Origin: Uranotaenia lowii
Taxonomy: Eukaryota > Arthropoda > Insecta > Diptera > Culicidae
Direction of reading: 5' to 3'
Assembly (NCBI RefSeq): GCF_029784155.1
Contig: NC_073692.1
Span: forward strand, 321,529,906 to 321,593,905
Length of the DNA stretch: 64,000 nucleotides
The position numbers and the translations under genes were made by a program. This document shows positions 47,540-58,475 of the stretch, piece by piece. The first letter of the stretch is position 1, and every line of letters starts with the position of its first letter. A model generated the notes under the pieces. The model was not told the origin of the DNA and did no database searches. It saw nothing but the letters and a program-made list of their open reading frames with translations.

Positions 47540-49622
47540 AGACACATCAAATGAGCAAGAGACTTTCATTTAAAATAGAGAAGATAGGACTGACGTGTAC
47601 ATAAGTGAAAGGTATCAGTGAAATGAACTGCTTTTTAATGACTACAAGATAGTATATTCATTTCCCGAAAGAATTTTCATTTGAGGTACACTAGAGCAAA
47701 TTCAAACGTTCAACTTTTCTCTGTTACAAAAAATTCATAAACAATTTATTCTAGAACTTGTTGTTTGGGTCCAAAGACACAGCTGAAATGGATTTCAAAA
47801 TGAAATGGAAACTTTTTATTTTTAATAATTCCGAAAAACCACTGTACTGTTTGCTTTCATACTTATTCAAGTACTTGAAAAGTGTGTTTTTATTTTACTT
47901 AGCTAAAATTAAATTTTTATAAATTATTCAATTATTTGTTGTTGTAGGTATAATTTTAAATCAAACATGATCTCTTCTTATTGAGTGAAAGTTGATCTTT
48001 AAATTTGATTTTCAAGATCTGAAATATTTACTGTGTTCTTCCAAGTTTTATAAGCATAGCATAGGGCTTGTGATATAGCTCAGTTGGCAAGTCTGTTGTC
48101 TCCTGAGCCGATGTCCGTGAGTTCAAGTCCAAGAGTAAACATCGAACACAGTTGTACCGGATAAGTTTTTCAATAACGATCCGCCAACTGTAACGTTGAA
48201 AAAGTCGCGAATGCCATAAAGATGGTAAAACGACTATAATCGAAACAACAAAAAAAAATAAGCATAGCATAGCATAGCATAGGGTGACCACACATCTTGC
48301 ATTGGCTGATACACGAGGTACAACTGATAATCAAGGACAACGCAAGATGCCAAAATGAGTATCTGGATTCAATATTCATTTCAAGTGCTGCTCTTGAAGA
48401 TCAGTGTGGTACCATGATGCACACCGTGACAAGTCAATGTAATCATAGAAGGGATTTCCTGAAACAGCAAAAATAACTTTTTAGGTGCAGAGAACTCATA
48501 CGACCCATAAAGCTGTTTCAGAAAGGTTTTGGAAGGGATGTTTAAGTGGGAAATCCTACATGGCAAATAGGATTAATGAAATAGGTATAAATTGATTAAA
48601 ATAAAATGAAACAATCTCACCAAAGTCCATTGATAGGCGATGAGGGAAGGAGGCAGCATGGATTGATTTGTATTTGATGGTCCTGTTGTACTAATGGTAA
48701 CCATCCCTGCACGTTCCAGTCACTGTTGCTTAATAATCCAGCAAGTGCTTATTTTCGGGATTTGAGTGCTTCTTTTCTTAGTTAACTTCCCGACAAATTT
48801 ACTTTCCCACAATTTCACAAAACACAATTCCAAAAATAAACCACTGCCCCAACTATTTCAGCCGAATCATAACGAATCACATGACCGAATCATATTTCTT
48901 CGCCCAAGCATTTTATGAATTTGACCAATAAAATGCAGAACTTTTAATTAAAAGGATACGAATTCTAGGCCCAGAAAACATTATTTTCTTCTTGCCCGGC
49001 TAAAGCTTACTCTAGTAAAACAAACAGACTGTTCAACACATTCTCTCATACAAAATTTAAGACAGCAGGTGAACCAAAACCACAAGACCACCGACTTTTG
49101 GTTTAAATCATTCAACACACATCCGTCTAGGCGTTTAACACATTTTTAAAAGATTTCTCACAAAATTCATATAGAAGTTATAAAATTATTGTTTATTTTC
49201 ACTGTAACCAAAAAAAAACACGTCTACTGTGTTTTTCCAAGTTTCATAAGTTCATTAATTATGCCAAAATGTATGTTTTATCCGGATGGATTGTCCAACC
49301 TCTCCATCTTCTTAAGTGAAGAGGGCTCACGAAATTTCATAAAAACATTGTTTGTATCAAAATAACGTCACATGGCACATTTGGCTTCATTTGTTTGATG
49401 AATTTTAAGTTATCCCAAATAAAATATGAAAAATTTGCCTCCTTTCCAACTTCGCCCTGAAAAAAGGGAGTATCTCAAATTATTGGTACGCAAACAATCT
49501 CTCTTATAAAAGATGGTCCCTTTTGATTGATAAGTGCTCGATTTATGCAAAAAAAAAGCTGTATAGGAGACCCTCTCCCTCTTTTCCTTTCCAATCAACT
49601 CCATCCATCCCAAGGAGTTAGG
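47540..49622 (+). repeat. Diverged duplicate of 51872-52772, split by a 1.2-kb insertion
   Basis: 47540-48054 and 49225-49622 match the contiguous segment 51872-52772, with landmarks TAGGACTGACGTGTACATAA, CAAATTCAAACGTTCAACTT and GGATGGATTGTCCAACCTCT. The extra 48055-49224 is bounded by a 26-bp near-identical direct repeat (48029-48054 and 49225-49250, 24 of 26 matching). Confidence 0.8.
48066..48258 (+). mobile_element. tRNA-derived SINE, family 1, copy B
   Basis: Box A TAGCTCAGTTG at 48076-48086, box B GTTCAAGTC at 48121-48129, the same body and tail as copy A. Flanked by the target duplication ATAAGCATAGCATAG; the right copy is extended by extra CATAG pentamers (slippage). Very similar to copy A, so a recent insertion. 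Confidence 0.92.
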
Positions 49623-49629
49623 TATCTAT

Positions 49630-50115
49630 ATATATAAAAATGAATTTCTGTCTGTCTGTCTGTCTGTCTGTCTGTTCCCTATAGACTCGGAAACTACTGA
49701 ACCGATTTGCGTGAAACTTGGCAGGTGGGGGTATTGCAGGCCGGGGAAGGTTCCTATTATGGTTTGAGACCCCTCCCTCTCTCATGAAGGGGGGAGGGGC
49801 CTCCCAAACAAAAGACAATTTTTCGTATAACTCGAGAACCAATCAAGCAAATGGTATCAAATTTGGCATGGGGTGGTATTTGGGAATGAGGAATATTTCT
49901 ATGAATATTAGGTACCCCTCCCTCTTCTCAGTGGGGTGATAGGAAGGGGGGAGGGGGGCTACCTTACATTTTTTCATATAACTCGAAAACTAATCAAGAT
50001 ATCCGAAAAAAAATTGGCATGGGAAGGTTTTTGGATACGAAAAATATTTCAATGATATATGAGACCCCTCCTCTTTCAGTAGAAAGGAGGAGGGGCCTTT
50101 TTAATATTTTGTTTT
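49630..50115 (-). repeat. mini-me-like repeat: TA and TCTG tracts plus about 165-bp units
   Basis: TATATATATA, AAAATGAATT and (TCTG)6-7 are followed by ACTCGGAAACTACTGAACCG and then diverged units with GAGACCCCTCC, AACTCGAGAACCAATCAAGC and AAATTTGGCATGGG. Paired TA and GTCY proto-microsatellites around a conserved core are described for dipteran mini-me elements. The unit family is inverted relative to 52773-53830. Confidence 0.6.
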
Positions 50116-50513
50116 TTAATAAGCGAGAAAAATTTCGCCATGGACACTCGGACCGTGACCAGTCAAAATGACTGGTAAAATTCATAACCCTATAACTCAA
50201 AAAAGATAAAATTTTTTCGCTTGCTTTTGGTTTCATTTGCAATCTACATTTAAGACAATGAGCCCTAGTTGATTTATGGTGGGCAGAAGTGTGTCATTCA
50301 TTATGAAATTATTGATTTTCGAAAATTTTTAGAAAAAGTTCTCGGATTGGCCGCTGTGTGGCGCTTCAAGCACTTGACTCCCAATTTCTTTGGTCTGTTT
50401 TGTTGCTCAACTATAATCGAACTTTCTATCAAAATTTGGCGAAATTTCATCAAGATTTGTAAAAGTTATGTTAGATTTAATTTAAGCAGAAAAATCACCG
50501 TGAATTTGTTTTT

Positions 50514-50703
50514 ATGAAATTAATTTGCGGCTTTATCGGTGAGGGTTAAAGTGTTGAAATGAAAGATGGATAGAAGATCAGAAGACAATTCTAAGGTGGT
50601 GAAAAGAGCGAAGAGCATTTGGAATAGAAGCTTGACCACATACTAAATTCTCTTCTTCTCATACTCTTTAACCCTCACCAATAAAGCCGCAAATAAATTT
50701 CAT
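50514..50703. mobile_element. 190-bp MITE with TTTGCGGCTTTATCGGTGAG ends
   Basis: Left TTTGCGGCTTTATCGGTGAG; right is the inverse complement of TTTGCGGCTTTATTGGTGAG. The tips resemble those of the 46633 palindrome ([24 protein letters not shown]), so probably the same family. Confidence 0.75.
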
Positions 50704-50704
50704 T

Positions 50705-51870
50705 GATGATTATTTTTAATATTTCTCGATTATTTTTTTCTGTAAAGGGGAATATGGCATGTCTCATATTTTTAAAACCAGTACTGGACTCCTATGAACG
50801 TAAAACATGGTTGAAGAAATGTATGAGACTATTTTAAATTTGATTTGAAAATCGATTTCGTCTTAGTTTAGGATTTGATGCTTTGGAGTAACATTGATTA
50901 GTCTCTATTTTGACGGTTTTAACGAGTTTTCTTCATAAAGGATTAAAGACACCTTTATAATATTTACAAATGCTAGTAATTGATAAACCAAAGTTCGTGT
51001 GCTAAAGCCGAACAACAATTAAAATCGAAAGATAGACTATGATGCTGCATTAATTCAGGGGCTAAATTTTTAAACATTACTTTTAATATTCAAACTACAA
51101 AAAAAAATGTCTTTCATCAATTCCCTAGGCCCTCGCACTATTCCCCTTCAATTTTTTCCTTCAAACTTTACCATTTGTTTCAGACTCGAATGACATCTAA
51201 AGGTTAAAAGGTCTTTAATAAATATTATTATTATTTACCATTTGATAGTGTTTATAGCCTTTTATCCTAGACTGGCTTATTCTTGGAAAACGTTCCTATT
51301 TTTTAAATATCAAAAATTTACCTCAGTCAAAATACAACGAGAACTCCACCAAAACTATAAATTTACTAAGAAAAAAAGTTTAACAGTCACATAAATCAAC
51401 CTGCTGCTTCTAAACGCTTTGATTTCATCAGGAAGGGCGTTTGTTTGCGAGCCTTCGAAAAAATAGATATTTCAAGATTTTGAATTAACATTTTTTCTAA
51501 TATTTGTAATTTTCAAAAACAGACCAAGTTTTTCCCAATTTGAAACTCAACTTTTAGGTTTTTATATAGAAAAAAGATTTAAGATATTTTAACAAAATAA
51601 AGTTATGTGGAAAAAAATCATGTTGTTCAAAGCTACCCCGTTCATAAAAATTCCCCCAGTTTACGGTACCTACCCATATTTTTTTGCAACCTAGATGTTT
51701 TTTTTTCTTTTTGATTCCGTGCTTATTTGTACACAGCTCATGGTAATGATTGACGCCTGAATGTGACACGGATTGGTATTTCACCGATCGAATCAAAGAA
51801 AGATTTTGAAAATAATACTAGTAATTTAGTTCGTGTTAATTTAAGTAGCATTTTTTGTCGATAAAAACGA
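50705..51870. other. AT-rich spacer
   Basis: Nothing recognised. Confidence 0.4.
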
Positions 51871-51871
51871 A

Positions 51872-52772
51872 CACAAACATGAACTGAGCAACAAATTTTC
51901 ATTAAAAATAGATAAGATAGGACTGACGTGTACATAAGTGAATGGTATCAGTGAAATAAACTGCTTTTTAATGACTAAAAGTGAGAATATTTATTCCCCG
52001 GAAAAAAATTTATTAGAGGTACACTAGAGCAAATTCAAACGTTCAACTTTTCACTGTTCAAAAAATTTAAAAACTACAAATTTCTCCTAGAAATTGTTGT
52101 TTGGGCCCAAATACACAACTGAATTGAATTTCGAAATAAAAATAGAAACTATTAATTTTAAACAATTCCGAAAAAAACACTGTACTGTTTGCTTACATAC
52201 TTATTCAAGTACTTAACGTGGAAAGTGTGTTTTTATTTTAAACTATCTAAAATAAATGAAATTTGTATAAATTATTCAATTATTTGTTGTTGTAGGTATA
52301 ATTTTAAATCAAAGATAATCTCTTCTTATTGAGTGAAAGTTGATCTTTAAATTTGATTTTCAAGATCTGAAATTTTTACTGTGTTTTTACAAGTTTCATG
52401 AGTTCATTAATTATGCCAAAATGTATGTTTTATTCGGATGGATTGTCCAACCTCTCCATCTTCTTAAGTGAGGAGGACTCACAAAATTTCATAAAAACAT
52501 TGTTTGTATCAAAATAACGTCACATGGCACATTTGGCTTCATTTGTTTGATGAATTTTAAGTTATCCCAAATCAAATATAAAAAATTTGCCTCCTTTCCA
52601 ACTTCGCCCTGAAAAAAGGGAGTATCTCAAAATTATTGGTACGCAAACAATCTCTCTTATAAAAGATGGTCCCTTTTGATTGATAAGTGCTCGATTTATG
52701 CCAAAAAAAGCTGCATAGGAGACCCTCCCCCTCTTTCCCTTTCCAATCAACTCCATCCATCCCAAGGAGGTA
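51872..52772 (+). repeat. Uninterrupted partner of the 47540-49622 duplicate
   Basis: See 47540-49622. This copy lacks the 1.2-kb insertion and runs straight into the 165-bp unit repeat at its right end. Confidence 0.8.
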
Positions 52773-53830
52773 GGCGTTTCTAATAAACATACCCGCTTTT
52801 TTCGTGCCGAAAATCCTTTGCATATCAAATGAGGTAGCATTGGTTAATAAGTTCTTGGGCGAAACAACAACATTATATGGAACCCTCTCCTCCCCTCCTC
52901 TCTCCTTCCTACTAAACAGAAGGGTTTATAACAATCTTTGAAACATATCTCGTTACCCAAATATTTCCCATGATTAATTTGATTCCATTTGTTATTTAAT
53001 TCTCAAGTTATGTCAACAAAACTGTGTAAGGGCCCCTCTTCCTTCCTATAAACTTATTGGAAGAAGAGTGGTGTCTCAAATAATAATAGAACCATTTCTC
53101 GTGCTCTAATACTTTTCCATGTGAAGTTTGGGATGGGAGCCCTTCTTCTAACATCCCCAATAGAATAGCGCACGGGTTATAAATAATCATATAACGATTT
53201 CTCGTATCATATGCATCCCCATGCCAAATTCTGTTAAATATGCTCGACAAATTCACAAGTTGTGCAAAAAGGAGTTCCTTTCGTATCTGCCCACTAGAAG
53301 GAGGGAGTGGTACGAAATGTTGATAAAAATCTGTTCTCAAACACCCTTCCATGCCAAATTTGGTCCCATTTACTCGAATTGTTCTCGAGATATACAATAA
53401 AAATTGTATGAGAACCTCACTCTTCCTATCTTTCCAATGGAAGAAGGAAGTGGTCTCAAATAATCATAGAAATATTTATCGTATTACAATTGCTTAAATA
53501 GTTTTCACATTATGTAAAAAAAATATACAATAGTCCCCTTTCCTATTTTCCCATTTGAAGAAGAGAGTGCTGTCAAAAACACATAAAAAACATTTTTCGT
53601 TCCCAAATATCCTCCCATGTCAAATTTCGTTTCATTTGTTCGATTAGTTTTCAAGTTATGTAAAATATTGTATGAGAGCTACCCTCCGCCCTTCGTATCT
53701 CCCTACTACCGGAAGGAGGGATGGGTGCCAAATATTCATTGGAACATTTCTCGTACCCTGATACGTGCTATTACTATCCCATTCAAAATTTGGTTTCATT
53801 TGCTTGATTAGTTTCTTCATTCAACTATGT
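52773..53830 (+). repeat. Diverged tandem units of about 165 bp
   Basis: Recurring order: CCCTC-rich block, GAAGAAGRGAGTGGT, CTCAAATAATMATAGAA, TTTCTCGT, CCATGYCAAATTT, GATTAGTTYTCAAGTTATG. About six units. Same family as 49630-50115 in the opposite orientation. Confidence 0.7.
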
Positions 53831-53834
53831 ATAA

Positions 53835-54720
53835 TGTACGATTGATTTCATATATTCAACAATAATTGTAGTAGATTCAACTATAATCAGCGTCTCCAAT
53901 TTTCACATTCACAACAGGAAAATCTTTCAAATGAAAGGCCAAAGAATACTACTGTAAGTTTGCTTATGATGATTTCAGTTGAAATTCGCCGGTGTCTCGA
54001 ATGATGATGACGTTAATGATTTTCAAAGTGCACCTGATGATTTTCAAATGAAAATCGAGATCTTCAATTTCAAATGAAAATGAAAATTCTTGTTTTTATG
54101 TGATTTTTTTTAATTAAGTTTTTTTTGTGGTTATAATTTTTTTTTTAAGGAACTAAGCCAAGAACTCTAAATTCATTTAATATTTATTTTAATTTTTTAT
54201 TTAAGTAAGAGGAGTCGATTTAAAAGCAACAAAAAAAATTTTGTTTTAAATTTTGACAGCTTGATTCTGTAAAAACCGTCCTAATAATTTGTATTTTTAG
54301 ACTAATAATCTACTTATTAGAAGATTTTCAGCAAGGAATGAAAATGAAAGCGACGATTTTCAATCGAAAATAAATTCTTTCATTTGACTGTTATGCGGAC
54401 CGGTCTGAATGTTTTGGTTACTGACCTTCATAGCAACCTGAAACTTATAAGTTTTCTTTTGGCGGCAAAAAAAGTTATTCGATTGTGAACTTCCAAAGCA
54501 GTCTAGATTCAAATAATTGAATGAAAATGGGAGACCATGACTTTAATAATATGATTGATTTAATCATGAATATGATATATTCAACTATAATCATATGATT
54601 GATTCAATTATCAATATGATAGATTCAATTACAATAATACGATGGATTTAATTATAAATATGATAGATTCAATTTTATTTCTATGATTGATACAATGAGG
54701 TCAACTAGAAATATTGTAAA
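53835..54720. repeat. AT-rich region with ATGATAGATTCAAT motifs
   Basis: 54540-54720 holds several copies of AATATGATAGATTCAATTA and ATGATTGATT motifs. Complementary-looking motifs recur at 56680-57020, so the two blocks bracket the 1.31-kb foldback and may be the sub-terminal parts of one larger element. Confidence 0.5.
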
Positions 54721-54839
54721 TTTAAATTCTGATCATATTGGAAGTTATCATATCTTAAGATGTTTTTTTCCGAATAATTTTATGGCTACGTTCTATTTAC
54801 TTTTAATTTATTATTTCAGCATTTTGCATCTAGTTCATT

Positions 54840-55257
54840 TTAGCCGGCCCGAAGCTAGAAAAGCTGACCGGCAATCCCGATATCCACATCCTGATTCCTC
54901 CGCTGTTGTTCTTTTTGCATCTTGATGTATGTTTGTCACGCAAATTGTGCGTCTTAACTAACCGGTCCCGGAAGACTTCGTTGGAAGTCCGTGCTTCTGC
55001 ACCCGGCGAAGATTAACCTTGCGGGGGGAAGATTCACTCAATATCTTGATATCAATCTATCATTCACTGACTTACCAATGCCAGTTTCGTGTGGGATCCT
55101 GCCAGGATCTCGAAAAGGAACGTCGAGAATCACGATCATTTCGCGGGCAGCCAGAGTAGGTGTACGTTCCCCAATTCTAGGAACTGTCGGCCTACTACAC
55201 GACCGCTGCCAGGATCTGGTAGAGGAAAATGTTTCCCCATCGCTTGCGCTTTGCCAC
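54840..55257. other. GC-richer segment interrupted by a foldback insertion
   Basis: Less AT-rich than its surroundings, with short frames on both strands and no recognisable product. GGAACTGTCGGC occurs here (55181) and just right of the foldback (56582). Its origin is unclear; a relic retroelement is possible. Confidence 0.35.
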
Positions 55258-55262
55258 CGATG

Positions 55263-56573
55263 CACAGTGGTCCAAAAGGGCTAAAAGTGGAACTTTTTTC
55301 GTAGCGCCTCTGTCTTTTATCTGATCTCTTAAGTGTCTTCAGAACATTTGCTTCTTCAAACATGCTTCATAACTTGAAAGCATCAAAAGTTAGTCAAAGT
55401 CCACTATTAAAAAATTGAAAATTCTAACTTTTTTGTTTCAATAGATAGAGCTTTACTTTATACTACAAAGTTGTAGAATACGTAAAAATATGAAACTTTG
55501 TTGAATACATCAAAACTCTATCTCTTTTCAGAGCAGAGTAGTAAAGGTTTTATTTTGAAAGTTATTTAAAAGTTAGTTTTTTAAACTTAACTATAGTTAG
55601 ATGAGAATTTACCTGAATAAGATGTTCTGAACATTTGTTGGGGCATTCAAATCACACGTTTTGCACAAGATTTCAACATTCTACGACGTTTCCTAGCCAA
55701 CTTATTGCAACTTTAAGTTTAATTTTTACTCAACTTCACGAGCGTTCATTGCAAAAACGTGCAAGTGAATTTTTAAAACTAATGAACCACATTGAAGCTT
55801 GAACTAAGTGCAACAAATTGGAGTTGTTGTCATTTGTCTCCACGCGCGCTTTTATTTGAACACAACAAGCATATATTTGATGTGTTTTACGTGTTTCCAT
55901 ACAAAAAATGGAAAAATTGATTTCCTGGCTACGCAGATTCTACGCAAAACGAAGGCAGAAGGCAGTTGAAAATAATTTTTGTATGGAAATACGTAAAACG
56001 CATCAAATATATGCTTGTTGTGTTCAAATATACGCGCGTGGAGACAAATGACAACAACACCAATTTTTACACTTAGTTCAAGCTTCAATGTGGTTCATTA
56101 GTTTTAAAAATTCACTTGCACGTTTTTGCAATAAACGCTCGTGAAGTTGAGTAAAAATTAAACTTAAAGTTGCAATAAGTTGGCTAGGAAACGTCGTAGA
56201 ATGTTGAAATCTTGTGCAAAACGTGTGATTTGAATGCCCCAACAAATGTTCAGAACATCTTATTCAGGTCAATTCTCATCTAACTATAGTTAAGTTTAAA
56301 AAACTAACTTTTAAATAACTTTCAAAATAAAACCTTTATTACTCTGCTCTGAAAAGAGATAGAGTTTTGATGTATTCAACAAAGTTTCATATTTCATATT
56401 TCAAAAAGTTAGAATTTTCAATTTTTTTATAGTGGACTTTGACTAACTTTTGATGCTTTCAAGTTATGAAGCATGTTTGAAGAAGCAAATGTTCTGAAGA
56501 CACTTAAGAGATCAGATAAAAGACAGAGGCGCTACGAAAAAAGTTCCACTTTTAGCCCTTTTGGACCACAGTG
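55263..56573. mobile_element. 1.31-kb foldback element with 5-bp target duplication
   Basis: Tips CACAGTGGTCCAAAAGGGCT and the inverse complement of CACTGTGGTCCAAAAGGGCT. The arms are about 600 bp and nearly identical, except that the left arm has about 60-70 bp (55432-55495) missing from the right. The central spacer is about 60-70 bp near 55940. CGATG flanks both sides (55258-55262 and 56574-56578). The 75-78 codon frames are palindrome by-products. Confidence 0.85.
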
Positions 56574-56679
56574 CGATGTCAGGAACTGTCGGCTGAGCCC
56601 TAAAAACAGCACCACGATCGCTGCAGGGACCACGTACAGGTCTCAAATTCAGGATTTTTTTGCTGATGAATGAATATAG

Positions 56680-57020
56680 TTGAATTTACTATATTTATAG
56701 TTCAATACCTAAAATCAATCATACATTTGTTGTTGAGTCTGTCATATTTACGAATCAATTATACCACTACAGTTGAATCTATCATATGTATAGTTAAATG
56801 TAAAAGGTCAACCAGGAATGTATAGTTCAATCTATTATATTTATAGTTGAATGCCTAAAATAAATCATACAAATTTAGATGCATCTATCATATTAACATT
56901 TGAGTCAATTATACCATTACAGTGGATTCTAATATATTCATAGTTGATTGCGTCAAGTCAATCATCAGTTTGTAGTTGAGTCTATTGTATTTATAGTTGG
57001 ATGCGAACAAATCAACTACG
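56680..57020. repeat. AT-rich motif block, right-hand partner of 54540-54720
   Basis: Repeated ATATTTATAGTTGAATG and GAATCTATCATAT motifs, broadly in inverse orientation to the left block. Confidence 0.5.
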
Positions 57021-57088
57021 CCTTGATGATTGGTTTAATCAGCTGAAATGATTAGAACAACTGTGGTCCTTTTTCTCCGTGTAAGATC

Positions 57089-57250
57089 TTAACCCTTCGT
57101 TTCATGATTATATATTTTTCCTTTAAAATCATTTTATACAGTTGAAAATGATGAGTACATCGAGAAAAAAAATTAAAATAAAATACGATTTTTCCATTTT
57201 TTTATACATCAATTGTAGCAAATTTGTTACTCTATGAAACGAAGGGTTAA
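57089..57250. mobile_element. piggyBac-like MITE, TTAACCCTTCG ends
   Basis: TTAACCCTTCGTTTCAT at 57089-57105 and its exact inverse complement at 57234-57250. TTAA at both ends and CCCT-type tips fit piggyBac. 162 bp, noncoding. Confidence 0.75.
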
Positions 57251-57559
57251 ATTCTTTGCATCTTAAAATTTGTTTAATATTGTGGCCTTGTATCATTTAT
57301 TACCCCTTTAACATGTGAAGTTGAGCAGAACAAGAGATACAAAATAAAATTGAGGCTGAAAATTGTTTCTGGAGACTATTTCACTTCTTAATAAAAACGA
57401 ACTCTAAAGACGATGTAGAGGATATGTGAGTCAAGTCAAAATTTGAGTTTCAATACAAAAGGTTTATTAAATTGCAAACCGGAATAGACAATTTAAAATT
57501 AATTTTGATCCGTGAACGTCATGAACTGTCGCAGAATGAGATTTCTAAGGCATGGAGTG

Positions 57560-57965
57560 ATATAGGATGAAATATTGCCGGTTGCGAGCCTATTTTCTGA
57601 CATGTTTGTTAACCCTCATTTTCAAACACCTTTTGGGATCAGCAGATGCATTAGGGGCTCAACCCCTAATCTATACAATGATACATGGATGGATTGGGGT
57701 ACGAAAAACACGTGCTTCGATCCATCCATGTATCATTGTATAGATCAATGCAAAGTCAACCTATCGACTTTGCTTCTTCTAGACAATAATACGGTGTGGG
57801 ACAATGGTCTTGTGCGGCAAGAAGTTTTCTCAAATCACGCTCTTGGCTCATTTTCAACACCTTTCATGCTTCCTAATCTAATCTTTCCGTCTATAATTTT
57901 CATTACTTTCATTTGATATTCTTCCTATTAGAATGTATAGTTCACCGAAATGCCATTAATCATTC
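57560..57965. mobile_element. Diverged member of the 46633 palindrome family
   Basis: The right end (57860-57960) is homologous to the outer right arm of 46633-47204, sharing TCCGTCTATAAT, TATTCTT and TTCACCGA blocks. Inside is a 23-bp inverted repeat (57671-57693 and 57721-57743) with a 27-bp loop. The left end is diverged. Confidence 0.5.
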
Positions 57966-58475
57966 AATCAAAACATATCACTTTAGCATCCAGCTGTTTA
58001 AAACTATGTAATTCTAACCAATTTGAAGAAAAAAGATAATATCCAACTTTTATGATTATTTTTTTTTTTCATGCAACATGCTAAGCAACACATACGACCT
58101 ATAGAAAACTGACAGAAACTTAGTCGGCTTGGTTTTGACAGTTCTCTTTGGTGTATTTGGAGATATCTGGTGGCCCAGCCAAAAGACAAAAAATGGTTCA
58201 AAAAGGGTGTTGGTATTTTTACACAACTTTCGTGGGCTAGCTTGTATGTCTGTTCTTTGTGATTTTACTTATAAGAATGCCGAACAATTTTCCAAATTTA
58301 TTTTGTCCTAGCGAAAAATTACTTCGACTAAAAGAACGCTTAAGTTTGAAAAACAAATAAAATTTTTTTCCAGACTTAAGAGTTTCAAACATACTACATT
58401 TAATCTGAATGTTATAAGTTGATAAAGCATGGATCACGATAAATATGGACGCATTAAAACGGGTCTATCTCGGAG

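Noticed and set aside
48066..48140. A functional tRNA gene
   Set aside because: Boxes A and B are present, but the head continues into a SINE body with an A-rich tail and flanking target duplications, and no closed acceptor stem was seen.
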